From Clostridia bacterium (GTDB taxonomy: Bacteria > Bacillota > Clostridia > Christensenellales > Borkfalkiaceae): a DNA stretch of 64,000 nt. Each line of letters opens with the position of its first letter. The first letter of the stretch is position 1. The notes beneath the pieces are model-generated. The model saw only the letters and a program-made list of their open reading frames with translations. It searched no databases and had not been told where the DNA came from. Position numbers and translations under genes: made by a program. Shown here in pieces: positions 1 through 8,376 of the stretch. The DNA lies in assembly GCA_017508485.1 (NCBI GenBank), contig JAFVYV010000010.1, positions 41,067-105,066 of the forward strand. The letters run 5' to 3'.

Positions 1-87
1 AACGCAGTTGGTTGCGGCTGCCGTTCTTGCAATATTGCCTGTGTTTTGTGGAATTTCCGGTTCTACTAAAACGATATGTAACGCCAT
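1..87 (-). CDS. trmL: tRNA (cytidine(34)-2'-O)-methyltransferase, N-terminal part only
   Basis: The window edge cuts this gene, leaving its first 29 codons. They begin [20 protein letters not shown], which is the characteristic opening of TrmL, a SPOUT-fold methyltransferase that 2'-O-methylates the wobble base of leucine tRNAs using S-adenosylmethionine. The N-G-N-I-x-R motif is intact. An AAGGAG ribosome site sits just upstream and overlaps the stop codon of the nitrilase-like gene before it, so the two are probably translationally coupled. The SAM-binding knot lies outside the window, so only the family is supported. Confidence 0.9.
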   Translation of the reverse strand, partial: MALHIVLVEPEIPQNTGNIARTAAATNCV

Positions 88-96
88 ATTTTCTCC

Positions 97-762
97 TTAA
101 AAAACCCCTTTTAACCCCCGTGATTTGGTGGTTATTTTGTGGTAGTCTTTTTTTATTTTTAAGTCTATTTCTTTTGTGCCTTTACCTGCAAGTAATATCT
201 CTCCGTTAGTGTCGGCTACTTGAACGTAGTCTTCGGCTATCATTGATATTATAACGCCGTTTGTAAACGCACTTGCTCTTAACATTATTTGTGGTATTGA
301 AGAAGTTATTTTTTTATAAACGGATATTATAAGGTCGCTTTCCCCTAAACTTAAGGTCTTTGAAATTTCAGGGAAAAATATGTCTTCCCCTATAATTACA
401 CCTATTCTTCCTATACTTGTGTCGTAAACCCTAAACCCTGCGCCACCTGTAAATTCGCTTTCGCTACTAACGTTTACCATATCGGATACGCCTAGTATTT
501 TGCCTTTATCTGCTATAACTGCAGAGTGACGAAAAGTACCGTAAGTGTCTGTATCGCAACCACTTATAAGCACGGTGTTTAGGTCTTTTGAAAGTTTAGA
601 TAGGTCGGAAAAATATTCCGTTTTGCCTTCTAACTCCTTTTTATAACTAACAAGGGGTAAGCCGTTAAAACCAAACACTAATAGGTCTGGTTTATCTATA
701 TTTTCTAAACTATTTGACCAAAAAGAATTTAAACTTTGGTTTGACACAAAACAAACTTTCAA
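97..762 (-). CDS. Nitrilase-superfamily-like protein lacking the catalytic triad
   Basis: This 221-residue protein has the strand pattern of the carbon-nitrogen hydrolase (nitrilase) superfamily. Recognisable segments are DLLVFGFNGLP near residue 27, HSAVIADKGKILG near 79, and GRIGVIIGEDIFFPE near 118. Active family members need a Glu-Lys-Cys triad. Here the first Glu position reads Gly/Phe, the Lys after GKILG is absent, and the Cys of the usual G-V-x-I-C-Y-D motif is replaced (G-V-I-I-G-E-D). The protein is also shorter than typical members (about 260-280). I infer a non-catalytic relative or a strongly diverged enzyme; the substrate or partner is unknown. It lies between dus and trmL in the same orientation. 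Confidence 0.6.
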   Translation of the reverse strand: MKVCFVSNQSLNSFWSNSLENIDKPDLLVFGFNGLPLVSYKKELEGKTEYFSDLSKLSKDLNTVLISGCDTDTYGTFRHSAVIADKGKILGVSDMVNVSSESEFTGGAGFRVYDTSIGRIGVIIGEDIFFPEISKTLSLGESDLIISVYKKITSSIPQIMLRASAFTNGVIISMIAEDYVQVADTNGEILLAGKGTKEIDLKIKKDYHKITTKSRGLKGVF

Positions 763-817
763 CTATCTCTCCAACATTAGGTATTCTATACATAATATTG
801 AAAATTAGCCCTTTTTG

Positions 818-1750
818 TTAAAGATATTGGTTAAATAATTCCTTTAATTCTTTAGTCGTTTCGGTCATATTTGCTTTTACCCTTAACTCTTTTACGTTCA
901 TTCCTTTTAAGTAGTAAGGTAAAAACTTTCTAAAATTTACTGCTACACGCTTATCTTCGTATCTTGTAAGTAGTAGGTCTAAATGGTTAATTAGCGTTTC
1001 TTTTAGGCTAAACTCATAGTCAATTCCTTGAAGTTCGCTAAATATGTACGGTTTTATTATTGCGCCACGGCCTATCATAACGCCGTCTGCTCCCGTTTTT
1101 TCCATCATTTCATCAGCACTTTCTTTTGAAACTATACTGCCGTTTGCAATAATTGGTATTTTTACGGCTTGTTTTGCCTTTTTTATTTCATCAAAGAAGA
1201 TATCGCCTGAATAGTACATTTCCCTTGTTCTTCCGTGAATTGTAATTAAACTTGCACCTGCGCCTTCTAACATTTTGCAAAATTCTTCAGTAATTAAGTT
1301 GTCTTGCTTTAAGCCTGTACGAATTTTTACCGTGATAATTTTGCCCGTCTTTACGCACTCTTTTACTATTTTTTCTGCAAGGTCGGGTTTACCAAGTAAT
1401 GCGCTACCTTCACCGTTTTTTATAATTTTAGGTACGGGACAACCCATATTTATATCAATTATAGGAAATGGACTTAAATCTTCACTTTCAATTGCGTCTT
1501 TCATACAAATTGGGTCTGAACCAAAAATTTGCGCTGAAGTTAAACCGTTGTCGGCCGTGCGCAAAAGGTCTTTTGTCCCCGGTGCTTTGTAGATTATACC
1601 TTTTGCACTTACAAGTTCAGTCACTAATAAACCTGCGCCATAGTCACAAGCAATTTTTCTAAATGCAAAGTCGGTAAAACCTGCCATTGGGGCTAAAAAC
1701 AAGTTGTTTTTTATGGTTAAGTTACCTAATTTTATAGACTTTATATCCAT
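818..1750 (-). CDS. dusB: tRNA-dihydrouridine synthase (DusB-type)
   Basis: This 310-residue flavoenzyme is predicted to reduce uridines in the tRNA D-loop to dihydrouridine with FMN and NADPH. Visible signatures are APMAGFTD at residues 20-27 (FMN phosphate region), NMGCPVPKI at 101-109 with the catalytic Cys at 104, KIRTG at 142-146, IHGRTR near 171, IANGSI near 201 and MIGRGA near 226. Length and motif order fit the family. Its first 29 bases overlap the end of the flippase gene upstream, so the two are likely coupled. The assignment to DusB rather than another Dus class rests on general similarity. Confidence 0.92.
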   Translation of the reverse strand: MDIKSIKLGNLTIKNNLFLAPMAGFTDFAFRKIACDYGAGLLVTELVSAKGIIYKAPGTKDLLRTADNGLTSAQIFGSDPICMKDAIESEDLSPFPIIDINMGCPVPKIIKNGEGSALLGKPDLAEKIVKECVKTGKIITVKIRTGLKQDNLITEEFCKMLEGAGASLITIHGRTREMYYSGDIFFDEIKKAKQAVKIPIIANGSIVSKESADEMMEKTGADGVMIGRGAIIKPYIFSELQGIDYEFSLKETLINHLDLLLTRYEDKRVAVNFRKFLPYYLKGMNVKELRVKANMTETTKELKELFNQYL

Positions 1751-3065
1751 TTAATTCCCTACTTTCGTTAAACTTTATACAAATATACAACAAATTTAAA
1801 AAAGTAGCAACTAAAAACGCACATATTGAAGCAATTACACCTGCATAGATATTTATATTTTGGTTAAAAAGTAGTATTACCGTTAACGGAATTTTTATGG
1901 TTATTGCAGTAAGCATATTCGTTAGCGACCTATACGGTTTGTTTATGCTTATTAGTATTGAGTTGGTGGTTTGCGTAAGTGATAGTAAAATTATTGTTGG
2001 CGACATAGTTTTTAGTAAGCCTATTAAGGTGGCTTTACTAAAGTAATCTAACCTTGAAAACAAAATATTTACTATGGTAGGTGCAAAAAAGAATACACCT
2101 AAAAAACAAGGAAAGGCTAAAAGTAAGGTTAATAGTATTGAGTTTGTTATTCCCCTTTCCCTTTGTTTACCATTATTTTTTGCTATTATTGGTATAAGCG
2201 CAACGGACACGCCGTAACACACGGAAACGGGCATATTTATTATTGAGTGCGCCGAGCCTGAAAATAAACCGTATAAAAGAGTGGCGTCTTCCCTATAACT
2301 TTTTAATAAGTTTACTATTAAAAAACTGTCAATTAAGTGAGAAAGTGGAAAAGATATGCCGATAAGCATTATAGGTAGCACCGTTTTAAATAGGTCTTTT
2401 GTTAAAATTTTTCTTTCATCTTTTTCTATTTTTGTAAACAACGGCTTTTTTATTTTTATTTTGTAAAAAAGGGCTAAATATATTAAAGTTATAACTTCGC
2501 TTATGGTTACTGCTAAGGTTGATACGCCTACTTGAATTTTAATGCTACCTAAAAATAGGTTGACTAAAATTAAGCCAAAAATTAGTTTTACCACCTGTTC
2601 AATTATTTGTGAAAGGGCAGTTGGATACATATTTTTTTCACTTTGAAAAAAGCCACGAAAACAAGAAATTAAACTTACAACTAAAACGGACGGTGCTAAA
2701 AATATATAGCCTATATATGCGTTTTTATCTCCTTGCAGAGTGGAAATTGGTTTTGAAAACAAGGCTAAAAAAAGAGTGCCGAAAAGCCCAACGAAAAATA
2801 GTAGTCTAAAGGAAGATGAAAGGTATTTTTGTTTTGTTTTTTCATCATCAATTTGAACTAAATTTTTTGAAAGTGCCGTTGGTACTGCCATTGAAAAATC
2901 AAGTAGTAGTGCGTAAACTGGAAATACCATTTGGTATAAACCTATACCTACCCCACCTAAAAAATTGGTGAGTGGAATTCTATAAAACGCACCTATTATT
3001 TTTGCTAAAAAGTTGCCGATTGATATAATTAAAGTGTTTTTTAAAAACAAGTGTTTTTCCTGCAT
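1722..3065 (-). CDS. SpoVB/MurJ-like polysaccharide flippase
   Basis: This 447-residue protein is almost entirely hydrophobic, with about 12-14 predicted membrane helices, and belongs to the MOP flippase superfamily (MATE/MVF/SpoVB). The N-terminus (NTLIISIGNFLAKIIGAFYR, residues about 11-30, then LTNFLGGVGIGLYQMVFPVY) is typical of the SpoVB/YtgP branch in Firmicutes, which moves lipid-linked cell wall precursors across the membrane. It sits downstream of minDE and overlaps dusB by 29 bases. SpoVB-type proteins occur in spore formers, but related flippases serve vegetative lipid II transport, so the exact cargo is not established. Confidence 0.8.
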   Translation of the reverse strand: MQEKHLFLKNTLIISIGNFLAKIIGAFYRIPLTNFLGGVGIGLYQMVFPVYALLLDFSMAVPTALSKNLVQIDDEKTKQKYLSSSFRLLFFVGLFGTLFLALFSKPISTLQGDKNAYIGYIFLAPSVLVVSLISCFRGFFQSEKNMYPTALSQIIEQVVKLIFGLILVNLFLGSIKIQVGVSTLAVTISEVITLIYLALFYKIKIKKPLFTKIEKDERKILTKDLFKTVLPIMLIGISFPLSHLIDSFLIVNLLKSYREDATLLYGLFSGSAHSIINMPVSVCYGVSVALIPIIAKNNGKQRERGITNSILLTLLLAFPCFLGVFFFAPTIVNILFSRLDYFSKATLIGLLKTMSPTIILLSLTQTTNSILISINKPYRSLTNMLTAITIKIPLTVILLFNQNINIYAGVIASICAFLVATFLNLLYICIKFNESRELNGYKVYKIR

Positions 3066-3112
3066 ATGTATAAGAATTTTTAGATTTTTATTAGGTCAAA
3101 AATAAAAAAAAT

Positions 3113-3149
3113 AAAACCTTTGTTTACAGTATTTGTAAAAAAAGGTTTT
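3113..3149 (-). terminator. Rho-independent terminator after minE
   Basis: The arms AAAACCTTTGTTTACA and TGTAAAAAAAGGTTTT form a long hairpin with minor bulges. On the minus strand it is followed by a T-rich run toward position 3100. It lies 15 bases past the minE stop and ends the maf-mreB-minDE side of the cluster. Confidence 0.7.
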
Positions 3150-3163
3150 TTATGTTTTTTAAC

Positions 3164-3406
3164 TTAATCTTTTGGTAAAAAAGAAAAACTTTTTATTCTA
3201 TTTGCTTCTGCCGTGACCGTTATTTTATAACCGTCCCGTTCCCTTAGTATTGTTAAAATAGGCACTTCTTTAATTTCAAAATAGTCTTTTAGAAGTTCGT
3301 TTAAGTCGTTTATTACTACGCTTACAAAATCTTCTTTTATTAAAAGCCTATCGCTTTCAATTATATTTTTTAGCCTTAATAATTCCTTTTTTTCTACCTT
3401 TTTCAA
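3164..3406 (-). CDS. minE: Cell division topological specificity factor MinE
   Basis: This 80-residue protein has the MinE layout: an N-terminal amphipathic/contact helix (LLRLKNIIESDRLLI) and a C-terminal beta-rich dimerisation domain (EVPILTILRERDGYKITVTA). MinE stimulates the MinD ATPase and releases MinD from the membrane, which helps to place the division site at mid-cell. Its start overlaps the minD stop by four bases, which supports translational coupling and the identification. It is slightly shorter than E. coli MinE (88). MinE occurs in only part of the Firmicutes, many of which use DivIVA/MinJ instead. Confidence 0.9.
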   Translation of the reverse strand: MKKVEKKELLRLKNIIESDRLLIKEDFVSVVINDLNELLKDYFEIKEVPILTILRERDGYKITVTAEANRIKSFSFLPKD

Positions 3407-4182
3407 AGCCGTTTTAACCCCCTTTTTATACTACCAAAAAAGCCTGAATATTTGCTAGTTGTGTCGTAAATTTTTTTGGTATTTTTAATTAAATTTTGGC
3501 TTAAAATTTTGTACGCTTTATAAGAACTGCTATTTTTTGGTACGCCACCACTACTTAAAAATACTATATCTTCTTCTGGCAAAACGCCTATTAAATTGGT
3601 TTTTAAAAGACCTTCCACGTCGCTTGGCATCATCATTTTGTTTTCTAAAATAAGGTCACCCCTAACCCTATTTATTGCTAAAGACACCCTATCTAACCGA
3701 TAACTTTTTAGTATTGATATAACTTTATCTGCATCTCTTAAACTTGAAAGTTGAGGGGTGGTTACCACTATTGCTTCATCTGCAATTGATATTGCCCTAT
3801 GAAAACCTACGTCTATACCGGCAGGGCAGTCAAGTATTATATAGTCAAAAATTGCATTTACCTTTTCAATAATAAGTTTTATATTTTGACCACTTATGCT
3901 ACTTACCGTTTTTGTTATTGATGGTAGTACGAATAGGTTTTTATGCTCTTTTATTTCTACTAACGCTTGTTTTACCCTACATCTTCCTTCAAAAACGTCT
4001 AAAATGTCGTAAGAAACTCTGTTTTCTATGCCCATAACGACGTCTAGGTTGTTAAGTCCAAAGTCAAGGTCAATTAAAAGAACTCTATATCCTAAATTAT
4101 TTAACGCCACCCCTAAGTTTGAAGTGACCGTTGTTTTGCCTACGCCACCTTTACCTGACGTTATAACTATTTTTGTTGCCAC
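3403..4182 (-). CDS. minD: Septum site-determining ATPase MinD
   Basis: This 259-residue ParA/MinD-family ATPase has a deviant Walker A box, KGGVGKTT, at residues 11-18, the IDLDFGLNNLD switch region near 38 and DCPAGID near 120. The last residues (GFFGSIKRGLKRL) form a basic amphipathic helix, the membrane-targeting sequence that lets ATP-bound MinD bind the membrane. It works with MinE, encoded next with a 4-base overlap, to restrict FtsZ ring placement. No minC, the actual FtsZ inhibitor that MinD recruits, lies in the window. Confidence 0.95.
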   Translation of the reverse strand: MATKIVITSGKGGVGKTTVTSNLGVALNNLGYRVLLIDLDFGLNNLDVVMGIENRVSYDILDVFEGRCRVKQALVEIKEHKNLFVLPSITKTVSSISGQNIKLIIEKVNAIFDYIILDCPAGIDVGFHRAISIADEAIVVTTPQLSSLRDADKVISILKSYRLDRVSLAINRVRGDLILENKMMMPSDVEGLLKTNLIGVLPEEDIVFLSSGGVPKNSSSYKAYKILSQNLIKNTKKIYDTTSKYSGFFGSIKRGLKRL

Positions 4183-4210
4183 GATTTCACCTTTTGTTTA
4201 TTTTAAAACA

Positions 4211-4260
4211 AAAAAAGGTACGAGAAAGTGACTTTTTAGCCAAAAACTCGTACCTTTTGT
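4211..4260 (-). terminator. Terminator between mreB and minD
   Basis: GGTACGAG at 4217-4224 pairs with CTCGTACC at 4247-4254, extended by A/T pairs outward, with a loop of about 22 bases. The minus strand continues into a T-rich tract. It lies after mreB, so minDE may be partly uncoupled from mreB transcription. Confidence 0.65.
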
Positions 4261-4285
4261 CGATTTTGTTTGTTATTTATGTTTG

Positions 4286-5299
4286 TTATTTATCCGTTTT
4301 TAGTTTTAATTTTTTTAATAGCATTTTTTTGCCAAGAACAACACCTGCACCCTTTATTACTGAATAAGGTCCGTCTTCTGCAACCGTTACTTTAATGCTA
4401 AATTTTTGTGCAAAATAATCTTCTAATCCGTAAATTTGTGATGGTCCACCTGAAACGAATATTCCGTTTTCACGAATTTCTGCAGAGGCTTCAACAGGTA
4501 GTTTTGCAAGTAATGCTTGAGTTAATTCTGCAACTTTGTCGTAATACTTTTTAACGACTTCAACGATATCACTTGCTGAAATTGAAATTGATTTTGGCTT
4601 ACCAGTAGCAACGCATCTTCCGTTTACTGCAATTGCCATACCGTCCTTTTCAACAAGGCTACCTACGTTTATTTTTATCTTTTCAGCCGTTTGTAAACCT
4701 ATTTGTAAACCGTAATTTTCTGCTAATAGGTCAATTATGTCTCCATCAATTTTGCTACTACCTATATTTACTGAAAAGCCTACTACTACGCCGTCTAAAG
4801 ATACCATACCTATATCCGTACTGCCACCACCTAGGTCTATTATAAAGTAAGGATTTGTTGTGTTTAACGGAATATCTTGACCTAACGCAGATAGAACTGG
4901 CGCTTCAATAAAATCAACGCCACCTATTCCTAGTTCGTAAGAAATTTTCTTTAACTTTGTTAAGTAAGTGCTATCGGCACCTGCTGGTACGCTATATAAT
5001 ACGCTTGAACCAAAACCTGATTTGAATTCTATTTTCTTAAAAAAAGATGCTAAAACGTCTTTTGCAACCTTTTCGTTAACAATTTCGCCTTCAAATATAG
5101 GGAAAACTATTTTACTGTTTACACCCGTTTTGCCTATGTTCTTTTTTGCTTCTAGACCAACTGATTTTAATTTGTTTTTGCTTTTTGGCGCTGTATCAAT
5201 ACAAGCAACGGTAGGTTCGCTTAAAACAACACCGTTACCTTGTTTATAAATACTGGTGTATGAACTGCCAAAATCAATTGCTATTCTATCTCCTGCCAT
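4286..5299 (-). CDS. mreB: Rod-shape-determining protein MreB/Mbl
   Basis: This bacterial actin homologue has about 337 residues. It shows the phosphate-1 motif AIDFGSSYTSIY at the N-terminus, the LGGGSTDIG phosphate-2 motif mid-protein and the VSGGPSQIYGLEDYF adenosine region near the C-terminus. MreB filaments organise cell wall synthesis along the cylinder. I chose the ATG at 5299 (MAGDRIAIDFG): AAAGGA lies at suitable spacing before it, whereas the ATG nine bases upstream falls at the ribosome site itself. It overlaps the end of maf, the same neighbour as in Bacillus. mreC and mreD, which usually follow mreB, are absent from this cluster. Confidence 0.92.
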   Translation of the reverse strand: MAGDRIAIDFGSSYTSIYKQGNGVVLSEPTVACIDTAPKSKNKLKSVGLEAKKNIGKTGVNSKIVFPIFEGEIVNEKVAKDVLASFFKKIEFKSGFGSSVLYSVPAGADSTYLTKLKKISYELGIGGVDFIEAPVLSALGQDIPLNTTNPYFIIDLGGGSTDIGMVSLDGVVVGFSVNIGSSKIDGDIIDLLAENYGLQIGLQTAEKIKINVGSLVEKDGMAIAVNGRCVATGKPKSISISASDIVEVVKKYYDKVAELTQALLAKLPVEASAEIRENGIFVSGGPSQIYGLEDYFAQKFSIKVTVAEDGPYSVIKGAGVVLGKKMLLKKLKLKTDK

Positions 5300-5846
5300 A
5301 ATATACATCCTTTAATATTTCTTCTAAACTTTCCATAGGAAGTCCAACTATGTTTGAATAACTTCCTTCAAAACCTTCTACCACTACGCCGTCTTGTATT
5401 GCGTAACTACCCGCTTTGTCTAAAAGGTTGTAGTTTTTTGCGTAATTTTCAATCTCTTTTTTTGTTAGATTTTTGAATTTTACCTTTGAAACAACGCTTT
5501 TTGTTATTACTTTATCTTTACTTATAACGGTAAAGCCTGTTATTACAAAGTGCGTTTTGCCGTTTAACCTTGATAGAGTTTTAATTGCATCTAAAGTATC
5601 TTTAGGTTTACCTAAAATTTCATTATCAAGGGCAACGACCGTGTCTGCGCCTATAACTATACTGTCAGTATTTAGGTCAAAAACTGATTTTGCTTTTAAA
5701 AAGGATAGATTTTCTACCTTTTTTGAAGGGTTTAAGTTTGCATCTAACTCTTCATCACAAGTTGGTGAGATTATATCAAACGAAAAACCTGCGTTTTTTA
5801 AAAGTTCAATTCGCCTTGGCGAAGTACTTGCTAAAATTAATTTCAT
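5286..5846 (-). CDS. maf: Maf-type nucleoside triphosphate pyrophosphatase
   Basis: This 186-residue protein has the Maf/HAM1-like features ASTSPRRIELL at residues 6-16 and GADTVVALDNEILGKP near 66-81. Maf proteins hydrolyse non-canonical or modified nucleoside triphosphates (often dTTP/UTP or methylated forms) to the monophosphate and pyrophosphate, and are linked to septum control in Bacillus. The end of the gene overlaps mreB, an arrangement seen in many Firmicutes. The DKAGSYAIQ stretch near residue 142 and the C-terminal NIVGLPM are typical of the family. Confidence 0.93.
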   Translation of the reverse strand: MKLILASTSPRRIELLKNAGFSFDIISPTCDEELDANLNPSKKVENLSFLKAKSVFDLNTDSIVIGADTVVALDNEILGKPKDTLDAIKTLSRLNGKTHFVITGFTVISKDKVITKSVVSKVKFKNLTKKEIENYAKNYNLLDKAGSYAIQDGVVVEGFEGSYSNIVGLPMESLEEILKDVYYGRR

Positions 5847-5860
5847 CTTTGTATATTAAA

Positions 5861-5881
5861 ATCGCCGTGTTAAACGGCGAT
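5861..5881 (-). terminator. Terminator after the exopolyphosphatase gene
   Basis: ATCGCCG and CGGCGAT form a 7-bp stem with a 7-base loop, flanked by a long A run on one side and T's on the other. It lies in the 45-base gap between the exopolyphosphatase stop and the maf start and reads as a minus-strand terminator. Confidence 0.75.
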
Positions 5882-5891
5882 TTTTTTGTTT

Positions 5892-7424
5892 TTAAAGTAT
5901 TTCTAAATTCTTTCTAAACGTCTTTCTAAAATCACTTGAAATTTGAAGTGCTGCGTTAATTTCTAACCCTGCGTCACCTTCAACTTCCGTCTTCATAATA
6001 ACAGAATCGCCAAGAATATCACAGTTGATATTTTTAACAAGACCTAACGAACATCTATCTAAACTGTCGGCAAGTCTTAACATTACACCCATCTTTTTAA
6101 CGGCTTCTAAATCTTCTTCCGTTACGAAGTCTTTGTATCTTGCCCATTCAATTAGGTTAACGTCTTCAATTTCACTATTTGCTACTACGAAAGATGCTAA
6201 AACCATATCTCTATGACTTATACCGTATAGGTTAGAGTTTAGTACTACGTAGCCACTATGCTTTTCAAAATTGTAAAAATGTATTTTATTACCAGTTTCG
6301 TGTAGGCTTGCGGCTACCTTCATTATCTTTAGGTATTGCCTTGGGAATTTATGTAAAACCCTTAGTTGCTTAAAGAGTTGAACTGATAAGTTAAGTACGT
6401 TTTCTATATGAGTTTTGTTGCAACCAAAATTGTTGATTATCGTATTTAAACTAAAACCTAAAACGTCTTGTATTGGCTTTTCTTGCGTAATTGGAACGGC
6501 ATAGTTAAATACAAGACCAGTTCTTAAACCACTACCACTTATTACGATATTGTCAATATTCATATATTTTTTGAAAGCAGAAATTGCGGCAAACGCACTT
6601 GGAAGAATATCTGCTCTTCCACTTGAGATACCTTTTATCTTTCTCTTTCTATCAATATCTAAATTCTTTAGTAGATTATATGTATGTTCAAAGTCTTCAC
6701 CAGTAACTACGTAGTTGTGGATGGTTCTTAAAGGATACTTTCCCATAATCTTTGAAACTCTTGCTAAGTTTCTAAACGAGCCACCTACACCGATTAGTTG
6801 AGTTTCTGGGTCAACTTCTTTTAGCCATTCTATTTGATTTAGTTGTTCAACTAAAAATTCTTCAATTTTATTTGTAGTTGCAACTGGGTCTTCCCCTTCT
6901 TTTGCAAAAAGTTCCGTTAAAGTAATTGCACCAAAAGGAAGTGTTGCGTAGTTTAATAAATTACGTCTATTATAATAAACGATTTTTGTGCTACCACCAC
7001 CGATTTCAAAAATTAAACCTTTGGCAATATCCATTGTGTTTATTACACCTTTATATACGTACATTGCTTCTTCTTCAGCAGTTAGTACTCTTAATTTTAA
7101 GCCACATATGGCTGAAACTTCATCTAAAAAGCTTCTTTGGTTTTTTGCGTGACGAACAGCGGCAGTAGCCACGGCTATTACCTTATCAACACTGTAAGCA
7201 TCGCATAACTTTCGGAACATCTTTAACGTTGTTACAGTTTCGTGAATACGGGCTGGTTTTAAGAAACCGTCCCTTTCCATTCCTTCACCTAACCTAGGTG
7301 CTTCTTTCAACTGGTCTACGATAGAAAACGTTCCGTCATCTTGAATGTCAATTATAAGTAGTCTCGCTGTGTTAGAACCAAGATCAATTATCGCTATTTT
7401 TTCCAATTTCGTATCCGTCCCCAA
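5892..7424 (-). CDS. ppx: Ppx/GppA-family exopolyphosphatase
   Basis: This 510-residue protein has an N-terminal actin-like ASKHA fold with AIIDLGSNTARLLI (residues about 11-24), IFEIGGGSTKIVYY (about 138-151) and VGGSFRN further on, followed by a C-terminal HD-like helical domain. Ppx/GppA enzymes cleave terminal phosphate from polyphosphate or the 5' phosphate of pppGpp. The start is a TTG. A second TTG at 7409 lies about 11 bases after a GGGGA sequence and is a credible alternative, giving a protein five residues shorter. A good promoter lies directly upstream. The choice between polyphosphate and pppGpp as substrate cannot be read from the sequence. Confidence 0.88.
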   Translation of the reverse strand: MGTDTKLEKIAIIDLGSNTARLLIIDIQDDGTFSIVDQLKEAPRLGEGMERDGFLKPARIHETVTTLKMFRKLCDAYSVDKVIAVATAAVRHAKNQRSFLDEVSAICGLKLRVLTAEEEAMYVYKGVINTMDIAKGLIFEIGGGSTKIVYYNRRNLLNYATLPFGAITLTELFAKEGEDPVATTNKIEEFLVEQLNQIEWLKEVDPETQLIGVGGSFRNLARVSKIMGKYPLRTIHNYVVTGEDFEHTYNLLKNLDIDRKRKIKGISSGRADILPSAFAAISAFKKYMNIDNIVISGSGLRTGLVFNYAVPITQEKPIQDVLGFSLNTIINNFGCNKTHIENVLNLSVQLFKQLRVLHKFPRQYLKIMKVAASLHETGNKIHFYNFEKHSGYVVLNSNLYGISHRDMVLASFVVANSEIEDVNLIEWARYKDFVTEEDLEAVKKMGVMLRLADSLDRCSLGLVKNINCDILGDSVIMKTEVEGDAGLEINAALQISSDFRKTFRKNLEIL

Positions 7425-7442
7425 AATATTATTTACGCTAGT

Positions 7443-7471
7443 ATTATATCACAATATTTTTTGTTTGTACA
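7443..7471 (-). promoter_or_regulatory. Promoter for the exopolyphosphatase gene
   Basis: On the minus strand, TGTACA (-35, weak) is separated by 17 bases from a perfect TATAAT (-10). TGTGA directly precedes the -10, the extended -10 pattern that recurs in this window. Confidence 0.65.
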
Positions 7472-7501
7472 TACCCTTTTTTAATTTTCTTTTAAATTAT
7501 T

Positions 7502-7903
7502 TTATGTGTTTTGTTCAGCATTTTCCTTGCTTTTATCTTTTATGCCTTTTATAAAAATAATTAACTGAAAAATTGCTAAAAGTATTAAAAAGCCACCAAA
7601 AATTCTTTTTAACAAATCGCCTTTTATTAACTTTGCTAAATATGCACCACCTACCACACTTAAAACGCCTGGTATTATTAGATATAAAACTCCCCTTTTG
7701 TCTATTAGTTTGTTCTTAAAATGCACTATCAACGATATTACTGCCATTGGAATAAAACTTATTAAATTTATTGCTTGTGCAGTATGTTGCTCTACGTTAT
7801 AAAAAACGTTTAGTAACGGTATTAAAAAAGTACCGCCACCCATACCCATTCCTGCAAAGCCACCACCTATTAAACCACATATTATAAACCAAACGAACTT
7901 CAT
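7502..7903 (-). CDS. Half-size TauE/SafE-family membrane transporter, second of a pair
   Basis: This 133-residue membrane protein has about four helices and the glycine-rich N-terminal motif of the TauE/SafE (DUF81) family (GLIGGGFAGMGMGGGTFLIP, near residues 10-29). Full-length members have about 250 residues and two such repeats and export sulfite, sulfoacetate or other small anions. This gene and the next each encode one repeat. It has its own AAGGAG ribosome site and ATG, so it is not a frameshift fragment. The two presumably assemble as a heterodimer; the substrate is unknown. Confidence 0.8.
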   Translation of the reverse strand: MKFVWFIICGLIGGGFAGMGMGGGTFLIPLLNVFYNVEQHTAQAINLISFIPMAVISLIVHFKNKLIDKRGVLYLIIPGVLSVVGGAYLAKLIKGDLLKRIFGGFLILLAIFQLIIFIKGIKDKSKENAEQNT

Positions 7904-7912
7904 TTTATCTCC

Positions 7913-8290
7913 TTAAAAAAACAACATCTTTCCACCTGCAAAAAGCATTACTATTATAAAAAGTATATTTACCCAGTTTGCAGAAAGTTTTTTTAGCAAA
8001 AAAGCCCCTATTACGCCACCTACAATAACGCCTATTCCTACAGGTAAACCTATATCCCACTTAAAACTACCGAACACTAGATAAAAAATTGCGCTTACTA
8101 TGGTCATAGGAAGTATTATTAGTATTGCCGTTGCGTGAGCAATTTTGTTCTTTTTAGAAAGCAGAAAAGTCAGTATTGGCACTATTATCATACCCCCGCC
8201 ACCACCAAAAATTCCGTTTATAAAACCGGTAATAATTCCTGCTAAAATCATTACTATTTTTTCTAATTTACTGCCTTTTTTTATTCTCAT
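7913..8290 (-). CDS. Half-size TauE/SafE-family membrane transporter, first of a pair
   Basis: This is the upstream partner of the preceding half transporter, separated by nine bases. It has the same repeat signature (GFINGIFGGGGGMIIVPILT, about residues 18-37) and about four membrane helices. I chose the ATG at 8290 (MRIKKGSKLEK), giving 125 residues; an upstream TTG at 8308 would add six and has no better ribosome site. Family knowledge suggests anion export, but the cargo cannot be read from the sequence. Confidence 0.78.
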   Translation of the reverse strand: MRIKKGSKLEKIVMILAGIITGFINGIFGGGGGMIIVPILTFLLSKKNKIAHATAILIILPMTIVSAIFYLVFGSFKWDIGLPVGIGVIVGGVIGAFLLKKLSANWVNILFIIVMLFAGGKMLFF

Positions 8291-8376
8291 AAATATTAGT
8301 CTTTGCAATTATTGTAAAAAATAACGATTTTTTCTAAATTTTTCTTTATTAATGGCGATAAAACTTGGAATATCGT

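Noticed and set aside
12..209. Open frame on the plus strand
   Set aside because: It runs opposite trmL and the nitrilase-like gene; the minus-strand TrmL start is clearly recognisable and no ribosome site supports this frame.
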